Positions 32,430-39,847 of a DNA stretch of 39,847 nt are shown one piece after another. This stretch comes from a virus. Below the pieces are notes generated by a model. It had not been told where the DNA came from. It worked only from the letters and a program-made list of their open reading frames with translations, and did no database searches. The stretch covers positions 1-39,847 of IMG/VR virus record IMGVR_UViG_3300046167_000580; one strand, given 5' to 3'. A program made the translations under genes and the position numbers. Each line of letters begins with the position of its first letter. Within the stretch, counting starts at the first letter, position 1.

Positions 32430-33492
32430 TCTTTAACTCCTCCACTTCCTCTTTCAATTCCTTGATCGCCTCTACCAGCAAAGGTACAACCCTTTCGTAG
32501 TCCAGAGTCATGTAGTCTGTGCCGTGGTCTATGTTGACTGGGGCACTCTTGATGATCTCTGGTAGGACTTCCTTAACCTGCTGTGCGCTCAGACCTACTC
32601 GGAGTTCTCCTCCTGTGTAGCCTAGCTCTATGGCCCTCTCGTTACGCTCGTAGTAGAAGCCGTCTAACGTACAGACCTTATCGAGCGCATCCTCGATCTT
32701 CCCTCTATGGGTCTTGAGACGCATATCTGAGTAACCAGCAGTGAAGTCACCGGGGGTTGTGAAGGCGTTTGCACTGGTTGACCCGTTGTATACAGCCTTG
32801 TTGTTTAGGGAGCGAACCCAGCTAGCATCCACCATATGCCAACCGCCACCGTGAGTTGTGAAGCTGATACCTCCTGTTCCGCTGGAGTTTATCGTGGTAG
32901 CGGTTATTGTCCCCGTTGAAGTAAAGTTTCCGCTGTTTGCTAGAGTGTGAACAGGTGTTCCACCAGACTTAGCAGAGTAAACCCGTACTCCTCCACTAAA
33001 TCGCATAGAACAGTAAGAATCGTTTAAGTCTACAATATCTCCATCGTCAGCTAAGAGAATCCCGCCTCCAGAAGTATTGCTTGAAGAAACGGTTAAGTTA
33101 CCTGATACGCTGAGGTCTCCACTAGATACATCGACATTACCGCTAGTATAACTTATACCACCAGTGACGGTATCCCACATGGTATCGCCATCAGCACCAT
33201 CGGCCCCGTCTGCTCCTGCTGGGCCAGTAGGGCCGGGTACGGTAGAGTCTGCTCCAGTAGCACCCGTGTCACCCGTGTCACCCTTCTCACCTTGGATGCC
33301 CTGAATACCTTGTATGCCCTGTATCCCTTGCTCGCCTTGTGGGCCGGGAACTGTGCTATCAGCTCCATCAGCACCAGCAGGGCCTTGAGGCCCCTGAGGG
33401 CCTTCTGGGCCTTCTGGGCCAACTATGGTTCCAGAGTACAGCTCGATCCAAGCCTTTAACTTAGCTGGTGTGAATTGTGATATAGTTGACAT
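32413..33492 (-). CDS. Collagen-like tail fibre with S74 chaperone domain
   Basis: A 359-residue fibre. Residues about 25-105 contain Gly-X-Y repeats ([19 protein letters not shown]). A beta-rich shaft follows, then the S74 motif [11 protein letters not shown] near 255 and a coiled-coil C-terminus ([12 protein letters not shown]). Third fibre-type gene in the genome with self-cleaving or collagen elements. AAAGGTAATG precedes its start. Confidence 0.85.
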   Translation of the reverse strand: MSTISQFTPAKLKAWIELYSGTIVGPEGPEGPQGPQGPAGADGADSTVPGPQGEQGIQGIQGIQGIQGEKGDTGDTGATGADSTVPGPTGPAGADGADGADGDTMWDTVTGGISYTSGNVDVSSGDLSVSGNLTVSSSNTSGGGILLADDGDIVDLNDSYCSMRFSGGVRVYSAKSGGTPVHTLANSGNFTSTGTITATTINSSGTGGISFTTHGGGWHMVDASWVRSLNNKAVYNGSTSANAFTTPGDFTAGYSDMRLKTHRGKIEDALDKVCTLDGFYYERNERAIELGYTGGELRVGLSAQQVKEVLPEIIKSAPVNIDHGTDYMTLDYERVVPLLVEAIKELKEEVEELKNGTTC

Positions 33493-33512
33493 TCATTACC
33501 TTTATCTGTGCG

Positions 33513-35084
33513 TTACCGCTCTGTTACCATGAGTCTGGAGTCCAACTCTGCTGTCACATTACCTGTGCCGGAGTGATTGGCTACAGTCAGGTAGATGTAG
33601 TCACCAATATCCAATGCTACGTGAGTCAGCATAGAGAAGAACGCCACGTCCCGGCCTCCAGAGAGGTTATTAACCGGCCGTCTCTGTGTTGAAACCTCTA
33701 CCGCAGTGGCTGCGCTTGCATCATACTTCATCAACCTCAATGATAAATCATCGTTAGCTGTACCCTCCACTGTCATGTCAGCAAATACAGTGAACTCTCT
33801 CGGGTTATTACCGTCGTTGCGTATCTGACCGTCAGTTGGTGAGCTGAAGTGCTGAAGGTGTTCCCCTGAGGTAGTGCCTGCTAGTGTGTAGTACGTGTCT
33901 ATTACAGACACAACCGTAGCGACCTCTGTGGTTACTCTATAACCACCACCGGGGTGCGTGTTACTGAGTCCTTGGTTGTTTTTGAATGACGCTGCTAAGT
34001 CTTTTTCGACTATGTTAGGTGTCAGGTTAGTGTCGGTAGGGTCGGACACTCCTACCCTAGTAACAATGCAACCCTGTAGCTGGACTGTGCTAGGATTTGC
34101 GAAGTTAGCAGGTGAGAAGTCTAGTAGTGCTGCACCTGCTGGTAGGTCTACGTTAATGTCCGTTAGGAAGCGACTTGCCATTGTGAAACCGACACCAGCT
34201 TTGAACAGCGGCTCTGTCATACCTGCGTCTAAACCGCGTACTATACTCGTAGTGATACGGAACCCGCCTACCCACGGCCCTTTAAGGGTTAGACTTGGAC
34301 TTCCACCAAAGCGTCCTGAGCCAGTCTCAAGCCCCTGCCGGTAACTGTCGATGGTGCCTAAACTGGTGCAGTCGATGTAGTTTAGGGCTGCGAACTCAAT
34401 TGCGTGGAACCCGTTAGAGTCCACTATGTCGTAGACCTGTGAGTTTGTTCCCGATACGGTTATGGCGAAGTCCGAACCGAGTACGTCACCGCTACCGCCC
34501 ACAGGTGATGTGAACATCGTGTAGTTGTCTGCTGTGGACGATAATACAGATAGTTCGAGGTCGTAACCGTGTAAGTGTATACCCCCTGCTGGTATCTCCA
34601 GTGAGCGTGTTCCCATGTCTACAGTACCGTCGATAAAGTATTGTACTGTGCTGTCGAGTACTGTAGGGAAGTCTGCTGCTGTTGTAACTATCACCCTCTT
34701 TGTCGTTGTTGCGCTCCCTTCCCCGCTACCTCCGCTACCTCCGCTAATCTTGTTGATAATGGTATCGCCAGAACCCTGAATAAGCGGTAGCTCTACACTA
34801 GCTTCGTCCCCGTTAGAGAGCTGGAAGATGATCGAGTCATCAATACCAAGTGTAACGCCTGATATCCCAACCCCATCCTCTCCATCCTTACCTGCGGGGC
34901 CTTCATCTCCATCACGGCCATCTTGACCAACACCCATCTCTCCAGTGTCGCCCTTCTCGCCCTTTATGCTTACGCCATCCTTACCTGCCGGCCCTCGGTC
35001 ACCCTTAGGGCCTATCTGCTTGGAGACGGAATTAACCTTATCCTGTAGACGCTTAAGTAGTGTTAGTATCGTTAGGTCTTGCAC
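33513..35084 (-). CDS. Collagen-like fibre protein (GTG start)
   Basis: A 523-residue protein that begins with GTG seven bases after AGGAG. A short coiled coil (residues 1-20) leads into Gly-X-Y repeats (GPKGDRGPAGKDGVSIKGEK), then a beta-helix-like domain. It starts just after the portal gene. Its C-terminus lacks an S74 domain, so it may be the virion-proximal part of the fibre. Confidence 0.8.
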   Translation of the reverse strand: MQDLTILTLLKRLQDKVNSVSKQIGPKGDRGPAGKDGVSIKGEKGDTGEMGVGQDGRDGDEGPAGKDGEDGVGISGVTLGIDDSIIFQLSNGDEASVELPLIQGSGDTIINKISGGSGGSGEGSATTTKRVIVTTAADFPTVLDSTVQYFIDGTVDMGTRSLEIPAGGIHLHGYDLELSVLSSTADNYTMFTSPVGGSGDVLGSDFAITVSGTNSQVYDIVDSNGFHAIEFAALNYIDCTSLGTIDSYRQGLETGSGRFGGSPSLTLKGPWVGGFRITTSIVRGLDAGMTEPLFKAGVGFTMASRFLTDINVDLPAGAALLDFSPANFANPSTVQLQGCIVTRVGVSDPTDTNLTPNIVEKDLAASFKNNQGLSNTHPGGGYRVTTEVATVVSVIDTYYTLAGTTSGEHLQHFSSPTDGQIRNDGNNPREFTVFADMTVEGTANDDLSLRLMKYDASAATAVEVSTQRRPVNNLSGGRDVAFFSMLTHVALDIGDYIYLTVANHSGTGNVTAELDSRLMVTER

Positions 35085-35088
35085 CGAC

Positions 35089-37101
35089 TTACTCCTGCAT
35101 ACTCATTTGGCGCATCAGCTCTGCTTCCGCGCTCTCTTTCTCACCACCAGCCGTTAGTTGGCGTATAAGCTCTGCTTCTGCTGTCTCTTTATCAAAGGTT
35201 TCTTTGTCCTTCTCTTGCTGCTCCAGCTGACGGTATCGGATATCAAGGTCTGCCAAGCGCATCTTCTGCTCGAAGTCCTTATCCATCTCCCCATCGTTGT
35301 TCATGTCTGAGTACTTCATTACTGTCTCTTTCGGAGCCAGTTCGGCCTCAACCATGTACTTCTGTGCTCTTGCGTTAGCCTCGGCAGCCTGACCTTGCAG
35401 TACTGCTATCTGACTCTGTAGAACCTGTATCTCCATCTGCTGCTTCTGCTTCGCTAGCTGGGCTGCTTCAGGGTCTTGCTCTGGAGGTTGGTTAATCGCC
35501 TCAACAACCTGCTCTCGGTTGGCTACCTGTAGGTGTTCTACGATAGCTGACATGATAGCTGTGTGAGCTGGAGTGCCGGGAGGTAGACTCTGGATAAGCT
35601 GTGTAAGCTGACCTACCTCGTACTCACGGGCTATAACGCCTAGTGAGCTGATTACTCGGAACTTGTAGCCCCCTACAGGGTAACGCTCTGGGTCGAACTG
35701 CATGTAACGCTGTGCTGCCTTGCGAACAAACGGCATCATGAAGTTCTCTTGGAAATTAACGAGGGTACGCTTCTGGCGCTTGATGATAGCACCGAGGGAC
35801 ATAGAGGCCCCTGCTGCTGTACCGTCCCCGTTCATGGCTCCAGCCATACCTGCTGAATCCACAGCACCCGTAGCTGACTGTACCATCTCCTGCAATGCCC
35901 CAGCTTGAGCGAAGGTGATCTGATCAACCTGCCCGAAGTGGAACGGAGTAAGAATCTCCTGAGGGTTGCCGTTGGTCATAAACATCTTACCGGGGCGAAC
36001 CTCAAAGCTAGCTCCTCTGGGGACGCGGGTAGCATCTACGCCCATCATGGGGTGGGTCGTAAGGCCCAGAGCGTCAATACGTGCTCGCATCTCCGCATCC
36101 AAGGCTTTCTGGCTCATATAGCCCTTTTCACAAACCCCACGCCCCCAGAAGCGGCTAGGAACTACGTCCCAAGAGAACGCCACAATAGGGCGATCTTTAC
36201 ACATATAGGGACTTTCAATAGCTTTAAGTAGCTGACCTTCGTTGGCAATAACCACGATGGCCTCTACGTACATATCTTCTGACTCTACCTCTACGCCGTG
36301 GTTCTCAAGGGCTTCACGAGGAACAAGGCCGTAATACTTAGTCAAGCGTACACGGTCAGTAGCCTCAGTGGTAAGCTCACGGTCTGCTTCGATATCGTCA
36401 TCAGCGGCGGCAGTGCCTACCACTACAGTGCTGTCATATATACCTGACTCCTGCTGCATCTCAACCGAGTGCAGGGAGACGTACTCCTCAACAATACAGC
36501 CCTTAGCGTCCTCGATGCATGTAGCAGTTGGGTCGATAAGGAAGTTCTGTGGCTGCAAGGGGTTCAGCTTGACGATTGTACGGTACTGCTCCTGTACGCC
36601 TACTTCCTCCAGTGCTCCGTCCATCATAGGCTGGGTAGCGGGGGTGTAGACCATCTGCTCGTCTAGGTTGATCTCAGCAACGCCTGTACCGTATACAGCC
36701 GCGTTAATAAGTACTTCACCTACGGCTGCACGAATACGGCCAATCTCGAAGTCCTCTGTGAGGTTGTTACGCAGTATCTCGATCTGGGGGTCATTCTCTA
36801 AGCCGGGGTTCTCGACATCAAAGAGAACACCTGTCTTACCGAATGAAGCCTCTTCGATCTCGGCTACGTTGGACTCTACAGCCTGTTGAGTAGCTGGAGC
36901 GATAAGGCGACTACGCTCGGAGTCCCGAGTCTTGTCTTCCTCAGCCCACTGGCAACGCCACAGACGGTAGTACTCCTGAAACTTGTCATCGTAGTTAGCA
37001 TCAAAGTAATCGCGCCATTCGTTAGCTTGGTCTATCACCCAATCGGTAATATCCAAGTCCATCCCTTCGTGGTCGATCTCTTCTTTAAAGCCTTCACTCA
37101 T
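35089..37101 (-). CDS. Portal (head-tail connector) protein
   Basis: About 670 residues from ATG 37101, chosen over an upstream ATG because it follows AGGATATTGA and avoids overlapping terminase. It has a long podovirus-type portal core (for example AWDVVPSRFWGRGVCEKGYM, GLTTHPMMGVDATRVPRGA) and a C-terminal helical barrel/coiled coil rich in Gln, Lys and Glu. The length exceeds T7 gp8 (536) and fits the longer P22/SIO1-type portals. Follows large terminase, as usual. Confidence 0.85.
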   Translation of the reverse strand: MSEGFKEEIDHEGMDLDITDWVIDQANEWRDYFDANYDDKFQEYYRLWRCQWAEEDKTRDSERSRLIAPATQQAVESNVAEIEEASFGKTGVLFDVENPGLENDPQIEILRNNLTEDFEIGRIRAAVGEVLINAAVYGTGVAEINLDEQMVYTPATQPMMDGALEEVGVQEQYRTIVKLNPLQPQNFLIDPTATCIEDAKGCIVEEYVSLHSVEMQQESGIYDSTVVVGTAAADDDIEADRELTTEATDRVRLTKYYGLVPREALENHGVEVESEDMYVEAIVVIANEGQLLKAIESPYMCKDRPIVAFSWDVVPSRFWGRGVCEKGYMSQKALDAEMRARIDALGLTTHPMMGVDATRVPRGASFEVRPGKMFMTNGNPQEILTPFHFGQVDQITFAQAGALQEMVQSATGAVDSAGMAGAMNGDGTAAGASMSLGAIIKRQKRTLVNFQENFMMPFVRKAAQRYMQFDPERYPVGGYKFRVISSLGVIAREYEVGQLTQLIQSLPPGTPAHTAIMSAIVEHLQVANREQVVEAINQPPEQDPEAAQLAKQKQQMEIQVLQSQIAVLQGQAAEANARAQKYMVEAELAPKETVMKYSDMNNDGEMDKDFEQKMRLADLDIRYRQLEQQEKDKETFDKETAEAELIRQLTAGGEKESAEAELMRQMSMQE

Positions 37102-37103
37102 AT

Positions 37104-38366
37104 TCAATATCCTGAAATTGCGTCCAACGGCTTCCAATCACCTGTCTCTATATCCCCGCCTACGTGATAGGGGAGGATAACTAGCTGGTCAATGTAGGCT
37201 AGGGCATCTAGCGTATCATCGTGTACCAACGGTGATGGGAAGTTACTAGCCTCGTCAATAAAGGTAGCGTTCCATGTGTCATCTTGCTTTAGGGTGATCG
37301 AGCCGTTCTCGAATCTCCCTGCTAAGGCCCATAGTATTCTATCGGTCTTCTTTTGGTTACCGTGGGTAAGCAACTCCATCCTGAATACACGGCTAGTTCT
37401 CCGCATCAGGTCTTGCAAGGGCTGCATCACCGCTTGCTGTGCTATACCTTTCTCTATCCCTACGCTCTGTGGCTTGTACTTCTCGACAGCGGCAAATATC
37501 TTCTCTGCTGTCTCTGCCAGTGTCCACCTACCGTAGATGATCTCGTCTACTTGCCAATCGCCCATGTCATTAACGAAGACACACGCTATAGCTGAGTTAT
37601 CTCGCTTGGCTGTCTTACCGCCCCGCTTCTCCTCAAAACCTGCAAGGTCAATAGCCATGTAGTAGTCACCGGGGATGCTCCTGTCTACTTCTTCGTAGAA
37701 CTCAAAGTCATCAACCTCGAAGTGCTCACTACCCATCGCATCAAACGATGCCATGTATTCCTGCTGGAAGGCCCACCGAGGTAGCGTCTTCTTAGCGTGA
37801 TCTACCTCAGCCTTATCTAGCAGAGGGTTATCGTAACTGGTGAAGTGCCATGCACCCCACTGACTGTCACCGCCTATCTGAGCCTCTACATACTTATCGT
37901 AGAAGTGGTTACGCCCCTCAGGTGTACCAATGAAGATACAGGTTCCTTTCATATCCGAAAGCGCCGGACGTAGGATAGCGTCAAACACGTCAGCCTTCAT
38001 AAACGCGAACTCATCTAACACTAGATGCTTAAGGGATACCCCTCGGAGCGTGTCGGGCCTGTCAGCGCCCTTAAGATGAATCATCGCCCCGTTGGTCAGG
38101 GTGAACGTCAGGTCGTTCTTGTTGTGGGCCTCGATTATGTCGCCTGCAATCTCGTACAGCTTGTCCCACATAATGTCCTTAGCCATGCCTTGGGTCGGCG
38201 CAACGTAGAACACCTTGCCTTTCTTACCGTCTAGAGCACTGAGGACTAGAGATACGGCTGCAAGGTGAGATTTCCCCGTTCGCCGCCCTGCGGCTACTAC
38301 CTTGAAACGCTCTTCTTGCTGCATAACCTCTAACTGCCAAGGCAGCATACTGAGGTCTAGCTTCAT
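37104..38366 (-). CDS. terL: Large terminase subunit
   Basis: A 420-residue packaging ATPase and nuclease. Walker A is AAGRRTGKS (25-33), Walker B is LVLDE (115-119), and the nuclease Asp lies in YMAIDLAGF (Asp240), with the late HDDTLDALAY motif near the C-terminus. ATG 38366 is chosen because it overlaps the endolysin stop as ATGA. It cuts concatemers and pumps DNA into the prohead through the portal encoded next. Confidence 0.92.
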   Translation of the reverse strand: MKLDLSMLPWQLEVMQQEERFKVVAAGRRTGKSHLAAVSLVLSALDGKKGKVFYVAPTQGMAKDIMWDKLYEIAGDIIEAHNKNDLTFTLTNGAMIHLKGADRPDTLRGVSLKHLVLDEFAFMKADVFDAILRPALSDMKGTCIFIGTPEGRNHFYDKYVEAQIGGDSQWGAWHFTSYDNPLLDKAEVDHAKKTLPRWAFQQEYMASFDAMGSEHFEVDDFEFYEEVDRSIPGDYYMAIDLAGFEEKRGGKTAKRDNSAIACVFVNDMGDWQVDEIIYGRWTLAETAEKIFAAVEKYKPQSVGIEKGIAQQAVMQPLQDLMRRTSRVFRMELLTHGNQKKTDRILWALAGRFENGSITLKQDDTWNATFIDEASNFPSPLVHDDTLDALAYIDQLVILPYHVGGDIETGDWKPLDAISGY

Positions 38367-38878
38367 CGGAAATACTCTGCTCTGTTGAGCCAACCATTAC
38401 GGTATTGCTCCATCTCAGGGTCAGACTTCATAATCTGTTCGTAAAACCCCTTCCTGTTGTCCACTAAGGCATCACCGAAACCTTCTGGAGCGTTCTGTAG
38501 AGCCTTTCGTGTTTGAGGCCCAGCCTTGCCATCTACCTTCGTACCTAGTGCTCGTTGGACGATAGGGACTGTATTACCGTACCCGTGGTTGACAGACATA
38601 TCTAGGATATGGTTGTAGTAAGGAGAATCCTTAGTAATGCCTAAGTTCCTCTCTAGTGGTGCTGCGTATCGCTCCTCGTAGATAGTCCTAGCTTCTTTCT
38701 CTGTCAGGCTCTTCATGTCCTTGGTAGTGACAGGCTTACCTCGGTACGCCTCTAGCACCTTAGCTGTAATACCGTGGTTAGTGCCTACTAGCTCACCCTT
38801 AGCGTTGTAGTTACCGTCATCTTCTTTATCGTTCTGGAAGCCACCCTCGTGCTTAAGGATTTCATCAATCGCGTCCAT
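38363..38878 (-). CDS. Endolysin, GH108 muramidase with PG-binding domain
   Basis: A 171-residue enzyme. KHEGGFQND (Glu11) is the catalytic signature of glycosyl hydrolase family 108, and NHGITAKVLEAYRG follows at the usual spacing. The C-terminal half (VQRALGTKVDGKAGPQTRKAL) matches a PG_binding_3 domain. It cleaves peptidoglycan to lyse the cell. It lacks a signal peptide, so it needs the holin. Unusually it lies between the two terminase genes. Confidence 0.9.
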   Translation of the reverse strand: MDAIDEILKHEGGFQNDKEDDGNYNAKGELVGTNHGITAKVLEAYRGKPVTTKDMKSLTEKEARTIYEERYAAPLERNLGITKDSPYYNHILDMSVNHGYGNTVPIVQRALGTKVDGKAGPQTRKALQNAPEGFGDALVDNRKGFYEQIMKSDPEMEQYRNGWLNRAEYFR

Positions 38879-39213
38879 CGTCTACCTCTGTGAATTCGGC
38901 ATCTATGTCAGGCTCCACTGCTTTAGTGACAGCTGATAGGCCAGTGATGTTGATCTCTATGCCTCCAGTCTTCTTGCCTGAGGCTTCCGTAAAACTAGCA
39001 ACCGGGGCTATCCGATCTACCACTAACTTCCAAGCTGCTGCCTGATGCTTGTGATCGTCATCCAGCGCAGCGTTAAATATACTGTCTAGAACCTTACGGC
39101 TCTTAGGACTCCGCAGCATACGCATACGATAGTCCTTCATGATTGTCTCTTGGCCCTTGGGTCGCCCCTTTAGCCAGCTTGGTCTTCTTTGGTCGACCTA
39201 CTTTCTTCTCCAT
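38865..39213 (-). CDS. terS: Small terminase subunit, frameshifted as read
   Basis: About 115 residues after repair. The ATG at 39213 gives MEKKVGRPKKTKLAKG; the body reads MKDYRMRMLRSPKSRKVLDS in the next frame and ends at 38865. Removing one G from GGGG (about 39172-39175 on the + strand) joins them as KLAKGRPKGQETI. The basic start and helical body fit a small terminase that recognises packaging DNA, and position before the large subunit supports it. Overlaps the endolysin gene by 14 bases. Confidence 0.72.
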
Positions 39214-39458
39214 CTGCACCTCATTGATCAGCAATCATTAATAAAACTTATCAATACTAAGCTATTAATAAGAATAAGCTATAGATGAACTGGGAACTAT
39301 AGCAGGGGGCAGGGAAAAGGGTATAAAGTTTGAAGTTTCTTTTCTTTTTACTGCGTAAGCCTCTGTATCGCCAGAGAGGCTCCCTGACTGCTAATCTCTT
39401 ATTTACCCCTGATGGGTTACAGGGTCTTGCCTAGCAGTTAATGCGTAACTTACAATAT
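39214..39458. other. Leader of the leftward operon, non-coding
   Basis: The first 245 bases downstream of the leftward promoter contain no gene. A hairpin with a perfect 7-bp stem (AGCCTCT/AGAGGCT, 39358-39381) and a shorter CCCTG/CAGGG pair (about 39396-39424) lie here, so the mRNA leader is likely folded. Confidence 0.5.
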
Positions 39459-39487
39459 ATTATACCATGTAAAAAACCGAAAGTCAA
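39459..39487 (-). promoter_or_regulatory. Strong sigma70 promoter for the structural genes
   Basis: On the minus strand TTGACT (39487-39482), a 17-base spacer, then a perfect TATAAT (39464-39459). A degenerate copy of the genome palindrome (39518-39531) lies upstream. No other strong leftward promoter is obvious, so this probably drives most of the 24-kb left-reading arm. Confidence 0.82.
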
Positions 39488-39517
39488 CCTTTTTGCTAAA
39501 ATAAAGTTAAAATAATT

Positions 39518-39531
39518 TGTAATTCGTTATA
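39518..39531. promoter_or_regulatory. Degenerate palindrome upstream of the leftward promoter
   Basis: TGTAATTCGTTATA: the right half matches the genome-wide palindrome, the left half differs at two positions. Its centre is 37 bp upstream of the -35 box, almost the same as the distal tandem site at the rightward promoter (38 bp). Confidence 0.4.
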
Positions 39532-39733
39532 AAACACCCGATATAGAGCATAAAAGGTAGAGAAAACAGCATGATAAGACCTTAATAAACCGAGATAGTT
39601 CCGATATCTGGCGTAACTAAATGAATTAGCTGGATTAATTGGGGAAATTAGGGTAGGAGGTTTCAAATTCTACCTTTTGCAAGTGGGAGTGGCACCCCCC
39701 CGAATTGGCCTAGCCACTTCTCCCCCCCGGCCC
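39532..39733. other. Right-end non-coding DNA with C-runs
   Basis: No gene seen. Three runs of 6-7 C lie at about 39695-39701, 39722-39728 and 39731-39736, and GGGAGTGGC (about 39684-39692) can pair imperfectly with GCCACTTCTCCC. The function may be packaging-related, but nothing diagnostic is visible. Confidence 0.4.
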
Positions 39734-39837
39734 CCCGCGAATGCGAGCGATTCGTATTTAGATTAGCATCCCGATCCATATCCATATCCGATCGCTTGCG
39801 CTTAGGCTTCGCCGTATCCGAGCGAGAGAGAGGGGAG
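39734..39837. repeat. Right copy of direct terminal repeat, with 30-base insert
   Basis: Matches the left end (1-74) except for 30 extra bases at 39792-39821. The insert is bounded by direct repeats TATCCGA at 39785-39791 and 39815-39821, so the left copy could have arisen by deletion between them, or by misassembly. Confidence 0.85.
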
Positions 39838-39847
39838 CCAAGCCTCC

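Noticed and set aside
1-39847. CRISPR array, rRNA genes, integrase or insertion sequence
   Set aside because: No regularly spaced repeats, rRNA-like sequence, recombinase motif or terminal inverted repeats with a transposase were seen.

Overview
The window looks like a complete or near-complete genome of a lytic, short-tailed (podovirus-type) bacteriophage. About 74 bases at the left end recur as a direct repeat at the right end. The gene content is phage throughout: T7-type replication genes, both terminase subunits, a long podovirus portal, scaffold, capsid, short-tail connector proteins, large internal virion proteins, fibres and lysis genes. I see no integrase, no repressor and no phage RNA polymerase. 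The mix of T7-like replication without a T7-type RNA polymerase resembles SIO1/VpV262-type phages (Zobellviridae, possibly Cobavirinae); that placement is inference. E. coli-like sigma70 promoters and DnaA boxes suggest a proteobacterial host, perhaps gammaproteobacterial.

Layout. 1-1232 is non-coding: terminal repeat, a cluster of DnaA boxes, short direct repeats, AT-rich DNA and a strongly structured stretch. 1233-5409 carries small unknown genes and a pair made of a CobT-like VWA protein and a CobS/MoxR-like AAA+ ATPase. 5461-11019, behind a near-perfect sigma70 promoter, carries the replication genes: primase-helicase, DNA polymerase, SSB-like protein and 5'-3' exonuclease. 11003-15406 is a tightly overlapping run of small genes with endonuclease VII, an HNH endonuclease, a metallophosphoesterase, a DUF3310-like protein and an exported SGNH hydrolase. 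All of these read rightward.

15393-39213 reads leftward from a strong sigma70 promoter at 39459-39487. In transcription order it holds small terminase, endolysin, large terminase, portal, two collagen-like fibres, small proteins, scaffold, capsid, a third fibre, head-tail connector and tail proteins, three large internal virion proteins, then the holin region. The two arms converge at about 15.4 kb.

Two things stand out. First, a palindrome of consensus TATAAC-NN-RTTAT(A/G) occurs at least 15 times across the genome. Most copies are at gene boundaries, some are inside genes, and two sit in tandem 20 bp apart just upstream of the main replication promoter. This looks like the operator set of an unrecognised regulator. 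Second, the left end has an oriC-like arrangement that is unusual for a phage with its own T7-type replisome.

Caution: about a dozen genes are broken by single-base frameshifts, nearly all at short homopolymers and all repairable by one-base changes. I read these mostly as sequencing errors and give the whole repaired gene spans.
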